Shown: positions 34,576 through 45,649, counted from the stretch's first letter. The stretch: DNA of 64,000 bases from Pomphorhynchus laevis (GCA_012934845.2 WNNJ02003471.1:162616-226615), one strand, 5' to 3'. A program made the numbers and translations. The notes: generated by a model from the letters alone, not told the origin.

Positions 34576-36060
34576 AAAAATTGTAGTTCACAATATTATA
34601 GTAATGAAAAATTTTAAGTAAAAATTAAGTTTGCGGTTTCCGCTAAAAGACTTAAAGTTATATTTTATTATAAATAATGAACTTGCTAATATATTTTAAG
34701 TAAGAAAACATTAATCTTATAACGTAAACATGAAATATTTCAGCATTAATTGAAATGTTTATATGACGAATCATCCCCAAGTCATCGAGGATGACATCCA
34801 GGCTTTATATGGAGAGTCATCGGGGATTACTCGCAATAAAAAAGTTTAAATTTGACCCGAATGTAATTCTGAACGATACTAAATTGAATATCAATAAAAG
34901 TTGCAATATTATATTATAATTATTTTAAAACATCAAAAAATAAAGCAGTTAGTTTTATATATGTCATATAAAATAAAATAAACATATTTAATGTGAAACA
35001 TCTATTAAATAAAAAATAATTATATAAAATTATTGTAATAAAATTATCTAATTCATTAGCTAAAACTACCCGCTAGAATGACAAATAACGTTCAAACTTA
35101 TTCACTTGCTTGATAAGGCAGCTACTGTTATCGATAAATTTTCAAACTCCTTCTAATTTATAATAATTTATCTGAGAAATTTTTAAATACTTTGAAGGCT
35201 CTAAACATTGCCCGATTTTCATAAATATACATATATTTTGAACAAACCTTCAAATAAAATATGATTCCTTTACATTTTTTAGCGATAAGTCTTATCAACT
35301 TTAATTTAGTCTTTATCAAACTGTTACAATCTGAATGTTAAACATTACCATTATCGAATATTTAAAAGTCAAACTGCTTATTTAAATTAGATTATATTAA
35401 ATTATTAATAATTATTTAATTAAATTATTAAATAATTATTTGATTAAATTTAATTATTAGCTAAATGATAAATTTTAAAAACAGAGGAATTTTATTTAAA
35501 TTCGATCAAGATTTCAGCTTAATTACAAAAATTATGCCAATTTATAAAAGTAAGGAATTTTAATTTAATTAATCAATATCGCCAACAAAATGTTATAGCG
35601 TTTCAACGTAATAAAAACTGTGTATATATATTTAAATTCAATCAATATTGTAAACTAATGTAAAATTTATAAAAATTAAGTAAAGATAAAAATTATGCAA
35701 TTTCTAAACCTGTGTGTTGAATGAAAATGTAATGCTTAGAAGATTGATTGTAAAGTTAGAAGGTGGTAACTGTATAATGGTTCGACAACCAGTAATGTTC
35801 TTTAAAGGTACTGTATTATAAATTTCATTTTCCAAAGTTGTTCAGAAATATAATTTCCCGAAAAGGTGAAAACTTGCAACTTTCTTATTTTTAGCAATTA
35901 ACCTTTTTCTATCACCTATATTTGGTTTATTTTAAAATAAAATAGAAAACTTTAATTGATTTTCGCTTCTCTATTTTAGAATCTCATTCGCAAAGTGATA
36001 CAGCTGTTTCCAGTAAAAAATAAAGAACAAATCAGACCTTACCTCTGAATTTATTGTCAA
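34576..36060. other. A+T-rich upstream region of the LRR-like gene
   Basis: No other gene seen. Some of the last few hundred bases should hold promoter and 5' UTR of the gene at 36093; no clear TATA box stands out from the A+T background. Confidence 0.5.
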
Positions 36061-36092
36061 ATTAGATTTCCAACCAAAGCAAATTATAAAAA

Positions 36093-37907
36093 ATGAAAGC
36101 TAGAACAGCGATAGAAATATTATTCGGCATTATTATTGTATTGCACAGTGTGTATTCGAACAAACATGAAATTTGTGAATTATTTGATAAGTACGAATGT
36201 GAATGCACTCGTAGCACGGCCAAATGTAAACATTTGAATGAAGGCAAAGGAGAAATCCTAATAAATCCAATTCGACCAATAAGCACAATGTTTTTTGGAA
36301 AGTTCAGTTCCGTGACTTTGCTGTTCGAGCAAGATAAAATACACGTAAGATCATATACACTTTGGCATATGAGTCCAATTTTGTTGAGCAAGAGTGAATC
36401 AAATGCTAGACCAAAACAAAAAAACCAGATTAACGTCCACATTACGTTTAAAGATTTTAATGAGTTATTAATTGACGACAATGCTTTCATGAATTCCTTT
36501 ACAAAAAATCAATTTGACTACACTCATCTTTCAATCGAGCTGTACTCAAGACGGCAAAGTCAACTGTTTATGATAAGTAAGAATGCATTCTCTGGTTTTG
36601 AAGCCAATTCATTGTCGATATATTGCAATACGAAGCAAATTAACTTTCAATTTTCGTTTGTTGAACTGTTTAATAACACGATTGTACATAGCCTACGTAC
36701 AGAAGGGTTTCAATTCACCATCGAACCCGCAGATCAGAAAGAAGTCAAGTTCAATGGACGGGTAGATAAGTTAATAGTGACGAAACAGGTTGCCATTATA
36801 AACGACCAAGAATTTACATTCAATCCTTATGTTCAATATTACGGTATAAAAGCGCACAATGCAAAATCACTAGACAGTAATTCATTTAAAAATCACAAGA
36901 ACCTATACGGCTTTGAATTATGTTCTAATGAAATTTGGATACTATCTGACACTCTATCAAATCTATGCTATCTAAAAGATTTAATCCTAGATGTTGAGTT
37001 CATTGGCTCCAATGCATTTAGTGAGTTAAGAAATTTACGACGACTAACTTTAGGCAAAACAGTGAAAATACTGAAATCCACAAGCTTGAATAGTTTACCA
37101 GATAACGCGCAACATCTACGATCACTTGATATAAGCAAGGCAAATCTTGCCGGCATGAGTTACGAATCCCGATGTAGTCTTTTAAGTTTCGTATTACGTG
37201 CTCAGCATTTAAAAATTATTGCACCAATTGAAGTTAAAGGACAAAGGCATTGTGACTGCCATTTACAAGTACTGCGCAAATTTCTAACAAATAAGATTAA
37301 AATAAATAAGCCTGCTGAATCTGGTGATACCACGAAAGTAGACGAAGCACCATTACTAGATGACAAATGTACCTTCCGGATATGTCAATTTCCAGACTGT
37401 CCTGATGCTCAATGGTTCCGTGATCATGAGTTGCGTGAAATGCGTATAAACAGCGATGGTGGATACAATTTGAACAACAGCAATTACAACAAAACAAATG
37501 CTAATGTAATTGATGATTCATCAATTATCTTACAAATTCCATTAATTACAGCGAGATCAAAATATTCTAGCATACAGTCGGATTCTATTAAACAATCTAA
37601 AATAAATAAGTCGTCACCGGATTTTGTAAATACTAATGAGCAGTCTATCATTAAGACTTCGACGGATTACATCCTTATGGATGATGATCATAATTTAACT
37701 GAAAACAGCGGAAAATTGTATGAAATTGGGAGATTCATAAATTCATCCAACAGCCAAAAACATACAAGCCGAATTTGGATTATGGGAATATGTATTTGTT
37801 TTCTTGTAATTGCTATTCTGTCTGCGATTATTCTGCTATACTTTGTATATATCAGAATTGGAAAAGACTATATGCTAATTCCTCAGCAAAGTACTACCGA
37901 CCTCTAA
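36093..37907 (+). CDS. Single-pass type I membrane protein with LRR-like ectodomain
   Basis: A 604-residue intronless frame. Residues 1-22 are a signal peptide (EILFGIIIVLHSVYS). A Cys-rich cap follows (CELFDKYECECTRSTAKC). The ectodomain shows irregular leucine-rich-repeat-like segments (FKNHKNLYGFELCSNEIWIL, LSNLCYLKDLILDVEFIGSN, FSELRNLRRLTLG, LRSLDISKANLAGM) and a C-terminal Cys cluster (RHCDCHLQVLRKF ... CTFRICQFPDC) like an LRRCT cap. A Ser/Asn-rich stalk with N-glycosylation sequons precedes one membrane helix (about 562-590, IMGICICFLVIAILSAIILL) and a tail of about 16 residues. Role is likely extracellular recognition or adhesion; partner unknown. The ATG is the first in frame and gives a good signal peptide. 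Codon use is A+T-rich like the flanks, so no sign of transfer. Confidence 0.85.
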   Translation: MKARTAIEILFGIIIVLHSVYSNKHEICELFDKYECECTRSTAKCKHLNEGKGEILINPIRPISTMFFGKFSSVTLLFEQDKIHVRSYTLWHMSPILLSKSESNARPKQKNQINVHITFKDFNELLIDDNAFMNSFTKNQFDYTHLSIELYSRRQSQLFMISKNAFSGFEANSLSIYCNTKQINFQFSFVELFNNTIVHSLRTEGFQFTIEPADQKEVKFNGRVDKLIVTKQVAIINDQEFTFNPYVQYYGIKAHNAKSLDSNSFKNHKNLYGFELCSNEIWILSDTLSNLCYLKDLILDVEFIGSNAFSELRNLRRLTLGKTVKILKSTSLNSLPDNAQHLRSLDISKANLAGMSYESRCSLLSFVLRAQHLKIIAPIEVKGQRHCDCHLQVLRKFLTNKIKINKPAESGDTTKVDEAPLLDDKCTFRICQFPDCPDAQWFRDHELREMRINSDGGYNLNNSNYNKTNANVIDDSSIILQIPLITARSKYSSIQSDSIKQSKINKSSPDFVNTNEQSIIKTSTDYILMDDDHNLTENSGKLYEIGRFINSSNSQKHTSRIWIMGICICFLVIAILSAIILLYFVYIRIGKDYMLIPQQSTTDL

Positions 37908-37973
37908 GTTTTCTGTTTTTATAAAAATTTTGTATAAAATTCCGAATTCGATAAAAATCTTTCTTTTTGTCGA

Positions 37974-37979
37974 AATAAA
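37974..37979 (+). terminator. Polyadenylation signal of the LRR-like gene
   Basis: aataaa 67 bp after the TAA stop, followed by a tttgtgtttttttgt-type U/GU-rich stretch. Confidence 0.6.
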
Positions 37980-38308
37980 ATTTGTGTTTTTTTGTATATT
38001 TTGTTAATAACAATAAGCTTAACAAACACTTATTTCAGTAATGAGTACGGCTTTTTCGATGACTAAATAGTAGTACACATTTAACACTGATGTGATCAAA
38101 AGATCATTGAATCGGTACTGAGCATCATTTGATGGATTATTTCATTTATATTGTCAATTTTGAATTCGTAGAAAAATTGAAGTTTCATATAAGAAATTAT
38201 AGAGTGAATGGATGGATTGTCCAGCGTGATGAACGTGATCCAATGATAGTACTCGAGTTTGAATCCTGAACGAGACAAAATAATTTCTGAGGAAAAATGC
38301 TGATATTG

Positions 38309-38336
38309 ATGACCACTAATCCTTATTAGTGGTCAT
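38309..38336. repeat. Perfect 12-bp stem hairpin
   Basis: atgaccactaat and attagtggtcat are exact complements separated by four bases (cctt). It lies 400 bp past the LRR-like gene, beyond its polyadenylation signal. Confidence 0.75.
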
Positions 38337-38517
38337 TGCAACGTCTGTTATTTATTAGTCAATTCATAAACATTAATTTTTATTTTAAATTTCAATTTTT
38401 TATTTTAACTTGATTTAAATTATAAAAAATCTTAAAACAATTATTTATTTTATTATTTAATTATTAAATTTTATTTTAGCATTATTATTGTGTTTTGCTT
38501 ATTTTATAATTATATTA

Positions 38518-38550
38518 AATACGTAGACTCAGTTAGCTGATTTGATTCAC
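38518..38550 (-). repeat. Dispersed gagtctacgta repeat, right-end piece
   Basis: aaatacgtagactcagttag then ctgatttgattc matches the end of the ~80-bp unit at 12787 in reverse orientation. Confidence 0.65.
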
Positions 38551-38754
38551 CCTCTGATGAGCCTAGGTATCCCATTCACAGGCAAAGCGGGCCAAAACCC
38601 TGAGTATACAACACTTAGGCATTAGAAAATATGAATCTTGAAATTTGGAAATGAATCGTGACTTGGATTTAAATGAAAGCATCCATCGAAAGATCTCCAA
38701 AGTGCTTTAACTAGGCAGGTTTACTTTGAAACTACAAATAAATAAACATATATA

Positions 38755-38965
38755 TTGTAACCAGATATAAAGCAATGTATATTTTTTTTATTTTGCAAAC
38801 GTTTCGGTCCATTACTGGGTACTTCGTCAGTGCTGTAGCAATGACGTCAGTAAAGGGTTCTTCGTCAGTGCTGAGATTGTACTACAGCAATGACGAAGGA
38901 CCCAGTAAGAGACCGAAACGTTTGCAAATTAAAAATATACACTGCTTTATTCTGATTACAACATT
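38755..38965. repeat. Inverted pair of tgacgaag..cgaaacg motifs (PLE-type ends)
   Basis: The right arm reads tgacgaaggacccagtaaga then gaccgaaacgtttgcaaat; the left arm is its approximate reverse complement (gcaaacgtttcggtcc ... gtacttcgtcag). Motifs of the form C-T-G-A-N-G-A ... C-G-A-A-A-C-G are reported at the ends of Penelope-like elements, where they can form hammerhead ribozymes. The stem II arms here pair only partly, so self-cleavage is doubtful. Confidence 0.55.
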
Positions 38966-39833
38966 TACCTGCAAAAATATTTGTTGAGTCTTAAAACGAC
39001 CCCAGAGCGCAGATCAACCACGATAATTTACGGGTACTCCATAATTTCGATGCTAAAGTATTTCGTCTAAAGGTGACATGGTGAGTAAAAGTCGTAAACC
39101 AAAGTTCGGTCTATCAAGCAACACCATTTTCTATAAATGCCGTATTTCTTAAAATCCTGAACCGTTGTCTATTCAGCACATCCGTGCACAATTATATACA
39201 TATTTCTTGATTATATATTATTCTTGGGTTAAAACTTACAATATATTTTTCTGCATAGGCCAAAGCGTCAAAATATAAATAAAAAGGTTTTTTTGATTTG
39301 TTGATAACGGTGGTGCTGCCGTATATATATTATCAACAATATTTACCGAACCGTAATCCAGGGTCATATATATAACTATTATATATAAGAAGAGGAATAT
39401 ATATGCCTCTTCATAAGGAAAACATAGTGATACATATATAAACATATATATAAATAAATATATATATACTAAATTGTGTTGTTTGATAGACTGGACTTCG
39501 ATTCACGACTTTCAGTCACCATGTCACTTCTAGACGACCAATGAGTATCCGGCAACACTCATCAGTAGAATGAAGTACTCACTGGCTGTTTCGGTTGCCT
39601 GTGTGACATTGTAAATAAAGGCTTGGCGACACTTTGCTTAATTGTATGAGGCTTACGCTCTTAAACAGATCGAATTGCTGTGCGGACCATCCTTAAACAC
39701 TAGGCAGAGGTTGCTGCTGAATTGTCGCTGCACTCGTTGGATCCTTAATGGATACGGCATGTATAATAGTAGTGCACGGATGTGCTAAATACGCCATTTA
39801 GTATAAAAGACGTATTTCGTAAGGAATCCTGGA

Positions 39834-39877
39834 CCGTTGTCTACTCAGCACATCCGTTTGTGCTGAGTAGACAACGG
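39834..39877. repeat. Perfect 19-bp stem inverted repeat
   Basis: ccgttgtctactcagcaca and tgtgctgagtagacaacgg are exact complements with a six-base centre. The left arm also occurs near 39162 (one mismatch) as a single copy. Confidence 0.8.
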
Positions 39878-40204
39878 CAGCAGTTTAACACAATCGGATT
39901 TAATATTATAAAAATGTATCCTTCAAAGGATCCTGTGAGAAAGCAAGCAACGACAGCAAGTAAAATTCCTGCTGAATTAAATAAGGATAATCCGGAAAGC
40001 ACATGGTTAGTTTAAAGAGGTAATGCCCATGCTACCACGTAAGCAAATTCTCGGAAATGTCTTCTTAATACATCACAAGGCAGCCGAAACGACTGATGGT
40101 AGTTCACCCTACTGATGAGTGCTGCTGGCTACCATCTGCTCGTCTAGGAGTGATAAGGAAGTCTGCTCTACTTGTAATCGAACTCCGGTTTTTGGAAACA
40201 TTTA

Positions 40205-40462
40205 TATATATAATAGTTGCTAGGTCACACGAGGTGACTTTCGCATTGAAAACCAGCTACAGAATCCTTCCTTCATGATATCCAATTCCATACACCCTGA
40301 CTACTAACGGCCACATTGCCACAGCCGTTTACGTTTCGCTCGCTTTTTTGCCACATGTTGGTAGCCCCGGGCTCATCAGAAGGCTGACTACCAACTCTTC
40401 GCCTTTTGAAATTTGACTTATCCGAGATTCGAGACAGCTCGAATCTCGGATAAGTCAAATAT
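40205..40462 (-). mobile_element. SINE-like unit, inverted copy
   Basis: On the minus strand this carries the same order as the plus-strand units: a gctcgaatctcgg B-box-like block, a gaagagttggtagtcagcc block, ctgatgagcccggggc, then gcgaaacg and the gtgtatggaattggatatc start of the next unit. It is placed head to head with the plus-strand array that begins at 40546. Confidence 0.65.
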
Positions 40463-40545
40463 ATCTCGGATAATATATTGTAAGTTTTAACCCAAGAATA
40501 ATATATAATCAATAAATATGTATATAATTGTGCACGGATGTGCTA

Positions 40546-41943
40546 GGGTGTATGGAATTGGATATCACGAAGGAAGGATTCTGTAGCTGGTTTTCAATGC
40601 GAAAGTCACCTCGTGTGACTAGCAACTATTCATTACATAAATAAGCATCCATCAAAGGATCACCAGTCCCGATTTCAATCGATCTTCATGATCTCATACG
40701 ATAAAATCTTTAATAAGCATGCCAGAGAAGCATCTCGGACAATGCAGTTTCTGGATATCATGATGGAAGGTTTCATATACTGTGTGAAATCTGGTAATCC
40801 TGGATTCGTAGACTAGCAGTCAAGAGCGCAAGCCAAGTACGGAGAGCGACAGCTCGAATCTCGGATAAGTCAAATTTCAAAAGGCGAAGAGTTGGTTGTC
40901 AGCTTTCTGATGAGCCCGGGGCCACCAACATGTGGGAAAAAAGTGGGCGAAACGAAAACGGCTGTGGCAATGTGGCCGTTAGTAGTCAGGGTGTATGGAA
41001 TTTGATATCATGAAGGAAGGATTCTGTAGCTGGTTTTCAATGCGAAAGTCACCTCGTGTGACCTAGCAACTATTCATTACATAAATAAGCATCCATCAAA
41101 GGATCACCAGTCCCGATTTCAATCGATCTTCATGATCTCATACGATAAAATCTATAATAAGCATGCCAGAGAATCATCTCGGACAATGCAGTTTCTGGAT
41201 ATCATGATGGAAGGTTTCATATACTGTGTGAAATCTGGTAATCCTGGATTCGTAGACTAGCAGTCAAGAGCGCACACCAACATGTGGCAAAACAGTGGGC
41301 GAAACGAAAACGGATGTGGCAATGTGGCCGTTAGTAGTCAGGGTGTATGGAATTAGATATCATGAAGGAAGGATTCTGTAGCTGGTTTTCAATGCGAAAG
41401 TCACCTCGTGTGACTTAGCAACTATTCATTACATAAATAAGCATCCATCAAAGGATCACCAGTCCCGATTTCAATCGATCTTCATGATCTCATACGATAA
41501 AATCTTTAATAAGCATGCCAGAGAAGCATCTCGGACAATGCAGTTTCTGGATATCATGATGGAATGTTTCATATACTGTGTGAAATCTGGTAATCCTGGA
41601 TTCGTAGCCTAGCAGTCAAGAGCGCAAGCCAAGTACGGAGAGCGACAGCTCGAATCTCGGATAAGTCAAATTTCAAAAGGTGAAGAGTTGGTACTCAGCC
41701 TTCTGATGAGCCCGGGGCTACCAACTTGTGGCAAAAAACGGTCGAAACGAAAACGGCTGTGGCAATGTGACCGTTAGTAGTCAGGGTGTATGGAATTGGA
41801 TATCATGAAGGAAGGATTTCTGTAGCTGGTTTTCAACGCAAAAGTCACCTCGTGTGACCCAGCAACTATTCATTACATAAAAAAGCATCCATCAAAGGAT
41901 CACCAGTCCCGATTTCAATCGATCTTCATGATCTCATACGATA
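40546..41943 (+). mobile_element. Tandem array of four SINE-like units
   Basis: Units start with gtgtatggaatt at about 40547, 40991, 41342 and 41785 (spacing about 444, 351 and 443 bp). A full unit has a 280-bp body, then tRNA-like promoter boxes (actagcagtcaagagc, A-box-like, and agctcgaatctc, B-box-like, 39 bp apart), then a ctgatgagcccgggg ... gggcgaaacg hammerhead-like core, then a short inverted repeat (aacggc / gccgtt). Unit 2 lacks the B box and first half of the core; the last unit is cut short at 41943 by A+T-rich repeat. Such a tRNA-type promoter plus hammerhead layout is known from Sm-alpha SINEs of schistosomes; a relation is inference. Confidence 0.65.
40907..40954 (+). ncRNA. 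Hammerhead-like core in SINE-like unit 1
   Basis: ctgatga + gccc ... gggc + gaaacg gives both invariant strands of the hammerhead core and a 4-bp stem II closing a large loop. Other units at 41703-41749 (+) and 40332-40379 (-) keep ctgatgag and cgaaacg, but stem II is weaker there. Stems I and III are not convincing, so activity is uncertain. Confidence 0.35.
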
Positions 41944-42011
41944 ATATATATACCGAACCGTAATCCAGGGTCATAAATATACCTATTATATATAAAAAGA
42001 GGCATATATAT

Positions 42012-42395
42012 GCCTCTTTTTATATACATCTGCGATTTTATATACATCTGCGATTAAATTATATATATAATATATAATTTAATCGCATATGTATATATAA
42101 TCACAGATGTATATATAATCGCAGATGTATATAATTACAGATGCATATAATCGCAGATGTATATAATCGCAGATGTATATAATCGCAGATGTATATAATC
42201 GCAGATGTATATTATCGCAGATGTATGTATATAAATCTACGATTATATATAAATAGAGTGATATATATAATCGTAGATTTATATATACATATGCGATTAT
42301 ATACATCTGCGATTATATACATTTGTAATTATATACATCTGCGATTATATATATCTGCGATTAAATTATATATAAATATATATAGACAAGAAAAT
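42012..42395. repeat. Palindromic minisatellite, 16-bp unit in both orientations
   Basis: The unit ataatcgcagatgtat is repeated about eight times from 42090 to 42225, and its reverse complement atacatctgcgattat is repeated on both sides (42025-42055 and 42285-42365). The array as a whole can fold into long hairpins. Open frames that read IYICDYIH-like repeats are by-products. Confidence 0.85.
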
Positions 42396-42900
42396 ATTAT
42401 ATATATGTATATATAATCTTTTCTTGTATATATATTTATATATATCGCAGAATGTGTAAAACTGTGATCTGGGAGCTAAAAACTTCAGTTTCATAATCGT
42501 AGATGTTGCCAAAAACCGGAGTTCGATTACACGCAGAGCAGACTTCCTTATCACTCCTAGACGAGCTGATTGTAGCCAGCATCACTCATCAGTAGGATAA
42601 ACTACTAACAGTCGTTTCGGCTGCCTTGTGATTTATTAAAGGCATCTCCGAGAAATTACTAACGTAGTAGCATGGGCATAGCCTCTTTAAACTAACAACG
42701 TGCTTTCCGGATCATCCCAATTTTATTCGGCAGGAATTATTATTAGCTGTCGCTACTTGCTTTCTCAAGGATCCCTTTATAGGATACGGTTTTATACTTA
42801 TCACTCCTATACGAGCTGATGGTAGCCGGTAGCACTCATCAGTAGGGTGAACTGCCATCAGTCGTTTCGGCTGCAGTGTGATATATTTTAAAACCATCTC
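42396..42900. repeat. Second repeat family, B-box-like plus cactcatcag block
   Basis: Two copies (42500-42640, 42780-42900) share cactcctagacgagctgat, cactcatcagtagg.tgaact and gtcgtttcggctgc; the first also has ccggagttcgattac, B-box-like. Further copies are at 39490-39620 and 40095-40200. Confidence 0.6.
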
Positions 42901-45229
42901 CGAGAACCGAAAAGATGGTCAGGGTTGCACCCCGAGTCCGTTTCTGTATGTAGCTGACCTATTAATGTCGCTTATAAGTTAAGGCTTGATTCACATCACT
43001 AACATTGCAGTCAACTACGCGATATTTCATGCAGCCCATTATCTGCATGATTAGCTAATCTGAAAATTAGCTAATCTGAAATCTTATAATGTAACTTTTA
43101 AACTGTTAATATGGAAATAATTAGACTAAAGGATTTAGTTTACAGACTATCAAATTCCATTAACAGGAAATAAAACACATGTCGTATTTAAAAATGATAC
43201 AACAAAACATTGACTTTACGTGTGTAATGAGCCATATGATGTGAATTAAATATTTAATTTAAATTAAAATAAAGTATTACATATGTAAATTGGATATTTA
43301 AATTAAATTAAAATAAGGTATTAAACATGTAAAATATTTATATTAAGTGTTTGTAAAATTTAAATTTAGATGGTCTTACTTAATTTAAATTCATAGTCTC
43401 AAAAATAATAATTAGAAATTTCATGGAATTTAAATACCACAATTGATACGGTTTTATGATTTTTTCTTTTATCAGAATAATATACCACAATTGATACGGT
43501 TTTATGATTTTTTATTTTATCAGAATAATATCTATTGATATCCATCAATAGATATATAATATTAGAATATCAAGTCCCAATAATAAGATATTCTAACATT
43601 ACAATATAATAGATACCTGCTTGATATTAAAATATGTAAAATACTTAAATTGAGATGTATTATCTTATCTGATGAGGGCACACTATTAAATGTTAAAAAT
43701 TTTTATCCAGAAAATGAATACTTATTATCGTTTACAACTTATTCGCGGCACACTAATGTGCTTCGATACGGTGGTTGAGAATCATTTCGGTTATCAACTT
43801 TGGAAACAATTGGTTTCATAATAAGAGTGAGTTAAGCAAAATTACAATGTAACAATTTAACTAGTTAATGTTATATATCATAATTAAAATTTAAGATCTT
43901 TAAGATCAACATCCGTAAAATCAGAATTCGACTTATTATCAGCCTATTTTATTAGTTATAGCGTTTTGCAAGTATATCAAGTGTACTTGATATATTGATA
44001 TATTTTTTTAAGAAAAAGAATATATCAATTATTGATTACAGAAATACAGCATTTTTGAATTATAAAGTGATTCATTTGATTTTAAACAGAGATGCTATGC
44101 GATTGTCTCCAAAGTCTAGTTATCATAAATCTATTGAGACTAATTATTCGTATATATTGAAATGAGTATAATGCCATTATGATATGAATATTAATAAATT
44201 TAAATAATATATATGCAATATAATATATTGCATACATTTTATTAATATTAAATATAAATATAAAATAAATAATGAAAAATAACAAATAAGTATGAACAAT
44301 AATTATGAATAGAGATGAATAGTATGAACAATAATTATGAATAATTATGAATAATTATTTATCAATAATTATGAACAATAATTATGAATAATTATAAACA
44401 AGAATAAATAGTTTCTGTATTTTCGTATTGGTTGACAAAAGTTATATTACAGGGATAACAAAGTCCACGTGTCAATAATAACTTGCCAGTAGAGCAAATC
44501 AGATCAGATAACTGAGTCTACGTAAGCTAATTTAGCTGATCTGATTCATTTTTTAAAATAATGCTAATATTATAATAATATAATATTTCTACAAAAGTAG
44601 AAATACAATCTCACTTGTCATCAATACTAAGCAAACAAATAATCAGTGTTTGCTGCACAACTGAGGTCTCTGATTATTCAGATCATGAACTAAGAACACT
44701 AACCTAAAGAACACCCTACTATTTATCAAAATCAATAAGTGTCAAATAAAATGAAAGGATACTAAAATATTTGAGCAATAATCCCATTGGTGTATTCGAC
44801 AGTTAGTGAAATTGCATGTGTTATCGACTACAAACCTAAGCAATTGGCATGTAAACTTGAATATGTTAACTGAGTCTACGTATGCTGTGATATACATAAA
44901 TTAAAAAATGTTAATATCTTAATATATTTTTTAAATTTGGATATTTAAATGTTATGATTTTTTAAAATTCAGTATGAGCTGATTGACGCATGCTTTCATG
45001 AGCCTACCAAATACATGGCATTGATGTTTTACTTTCGTGAAAATTGTGTAATTTGGTATTTAGCTAGTTAACACTAACTAAAAGTACACCTTACGATTAT
45101 GTTAAGAAGTTAGAATGAACTGCTGTCTTAACAGGTGTCGGCATCTATCCTTTCTTTGATCTACACAGTAGACAAAAGAAACACAGTGTGTTCGATAAAA
45201 CAAAGTCGATTATTATTAAATTTATTAGG
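42901..45229. other. A+T-rich non-coding stretch with small repeats
   Basis: No gene seen. 43434-43529 is an exact-looking 48-bp tandem duplication (ataccacaattgatacgg...). 44290-44400 is a short array of an aacaataattatgaat unit. 44451-44525 and 44860-44893 are copies of the gagtctacgta repeat. Confidence 0.6.
44451..44525 (+). repeat. Dispersed ~80-bp repeat ending in gagtctacgta (copy B)
   Basis: agggataacaaagtccacgt, gtcaataataacttg, a cagtagagcaaatcag block and aactgagtctacgta follow in the same order as in copy A at 12787. It is followed at 44527 by an inverted scrap of its own interior (agctgatctgattca). Confidence 0.7.
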
Positions 45230-45556
45230 AATTATTGGAGCTGGATCAAATCAAGAAGGAAACTTTATTTAAAATTTCGCTAACCTCTATAAGCATCTCC
45301 AGAAAATTACAATTTAAAAAAAACATTGTAATTTTTTAATTTCAAAAGATTTATTTCAAACATTAAAACATTAAATACTTCAAATATTGCTTTGTATAAT
45401 AGAAAAATACGCAAACATTTTTAAAAAGAAACCAAACATAATAATGATGTCAGAAAATCACCTAATTTTCTGAAGGTAATTTTCTGAAGATGCTAACAGA
45501 GGTTAGTGAAATATCAAAAACAATTTCTTCTTTTCTTTGAACCAGCTCCAATAATT
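45230..45556. repeat. Fold-back element, fullest copy
   Basis: Ends are aattattggagctggatcaa and its inverted match ..ccagctccaataatt; inner arms tttcgctaacc / ggttagtgaaa and gcatctccagaaaatta / taattttctgaagatgc also pair. The 170-bp centre is A+T-rich and non-coding. No transposase is seen; a non-autonomous DNA transposon (MITE) is the likely class. Confidence 0.75.
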
Positions 45557-45649
45557 ATTTATCAATAATGGATCATTATCAATTATTTAAAATCATTCGA
45601 CAGTGGTCTGGAGCCACTGTTCTGCAGTTATCGAGAAATTTAGAAAAAA

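Larger units (their letters stand above)
39130..40545. repeat. Mosaic of inverted repeats at the left of the SINE cluster
   Basis: The stretch at 39172-39245 (cacatccgtgcacaattata ... ttgggttaaaac) returns in reverse at 40470-40545. Positions 39910-40050 return in reverse at 42640-42780. Positions 39520-39620, 40095-40200, 42540-42640 and 42800-42900 share a cactcatcagtagg ... gtttcggctgc block. The A+T-rich 39345-39460 block (accgaaccgtaatccagggt) is repeated at 41950-42020. No gene is supported; open frames at 39782 and 40096 are repeat-derived. Confidence 0.7.

Noticed and set aside
38255-38275. tRNA-like B box (gagtttgaatcctg)
   Set aside because: No A box or acceptor stem at the right distance; no tRNA gene found anywhere in the window.
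40081-40200. Second hammerhead candidate (ccgaaacgactgatgg .. ctactgatgagtg)
   Set aside because: The gaaac strand precedes ctgatgag with only about 20 bases between, too little for the stems of any known circular order; the 8-bp gatggtag/ctaccatc stem is real but does not make a hammerhead.
42079-42416. Open frames reading YICDYIHLRLY repeats
   Set aside because: Entirely encoded by the palindromic minisatellite.
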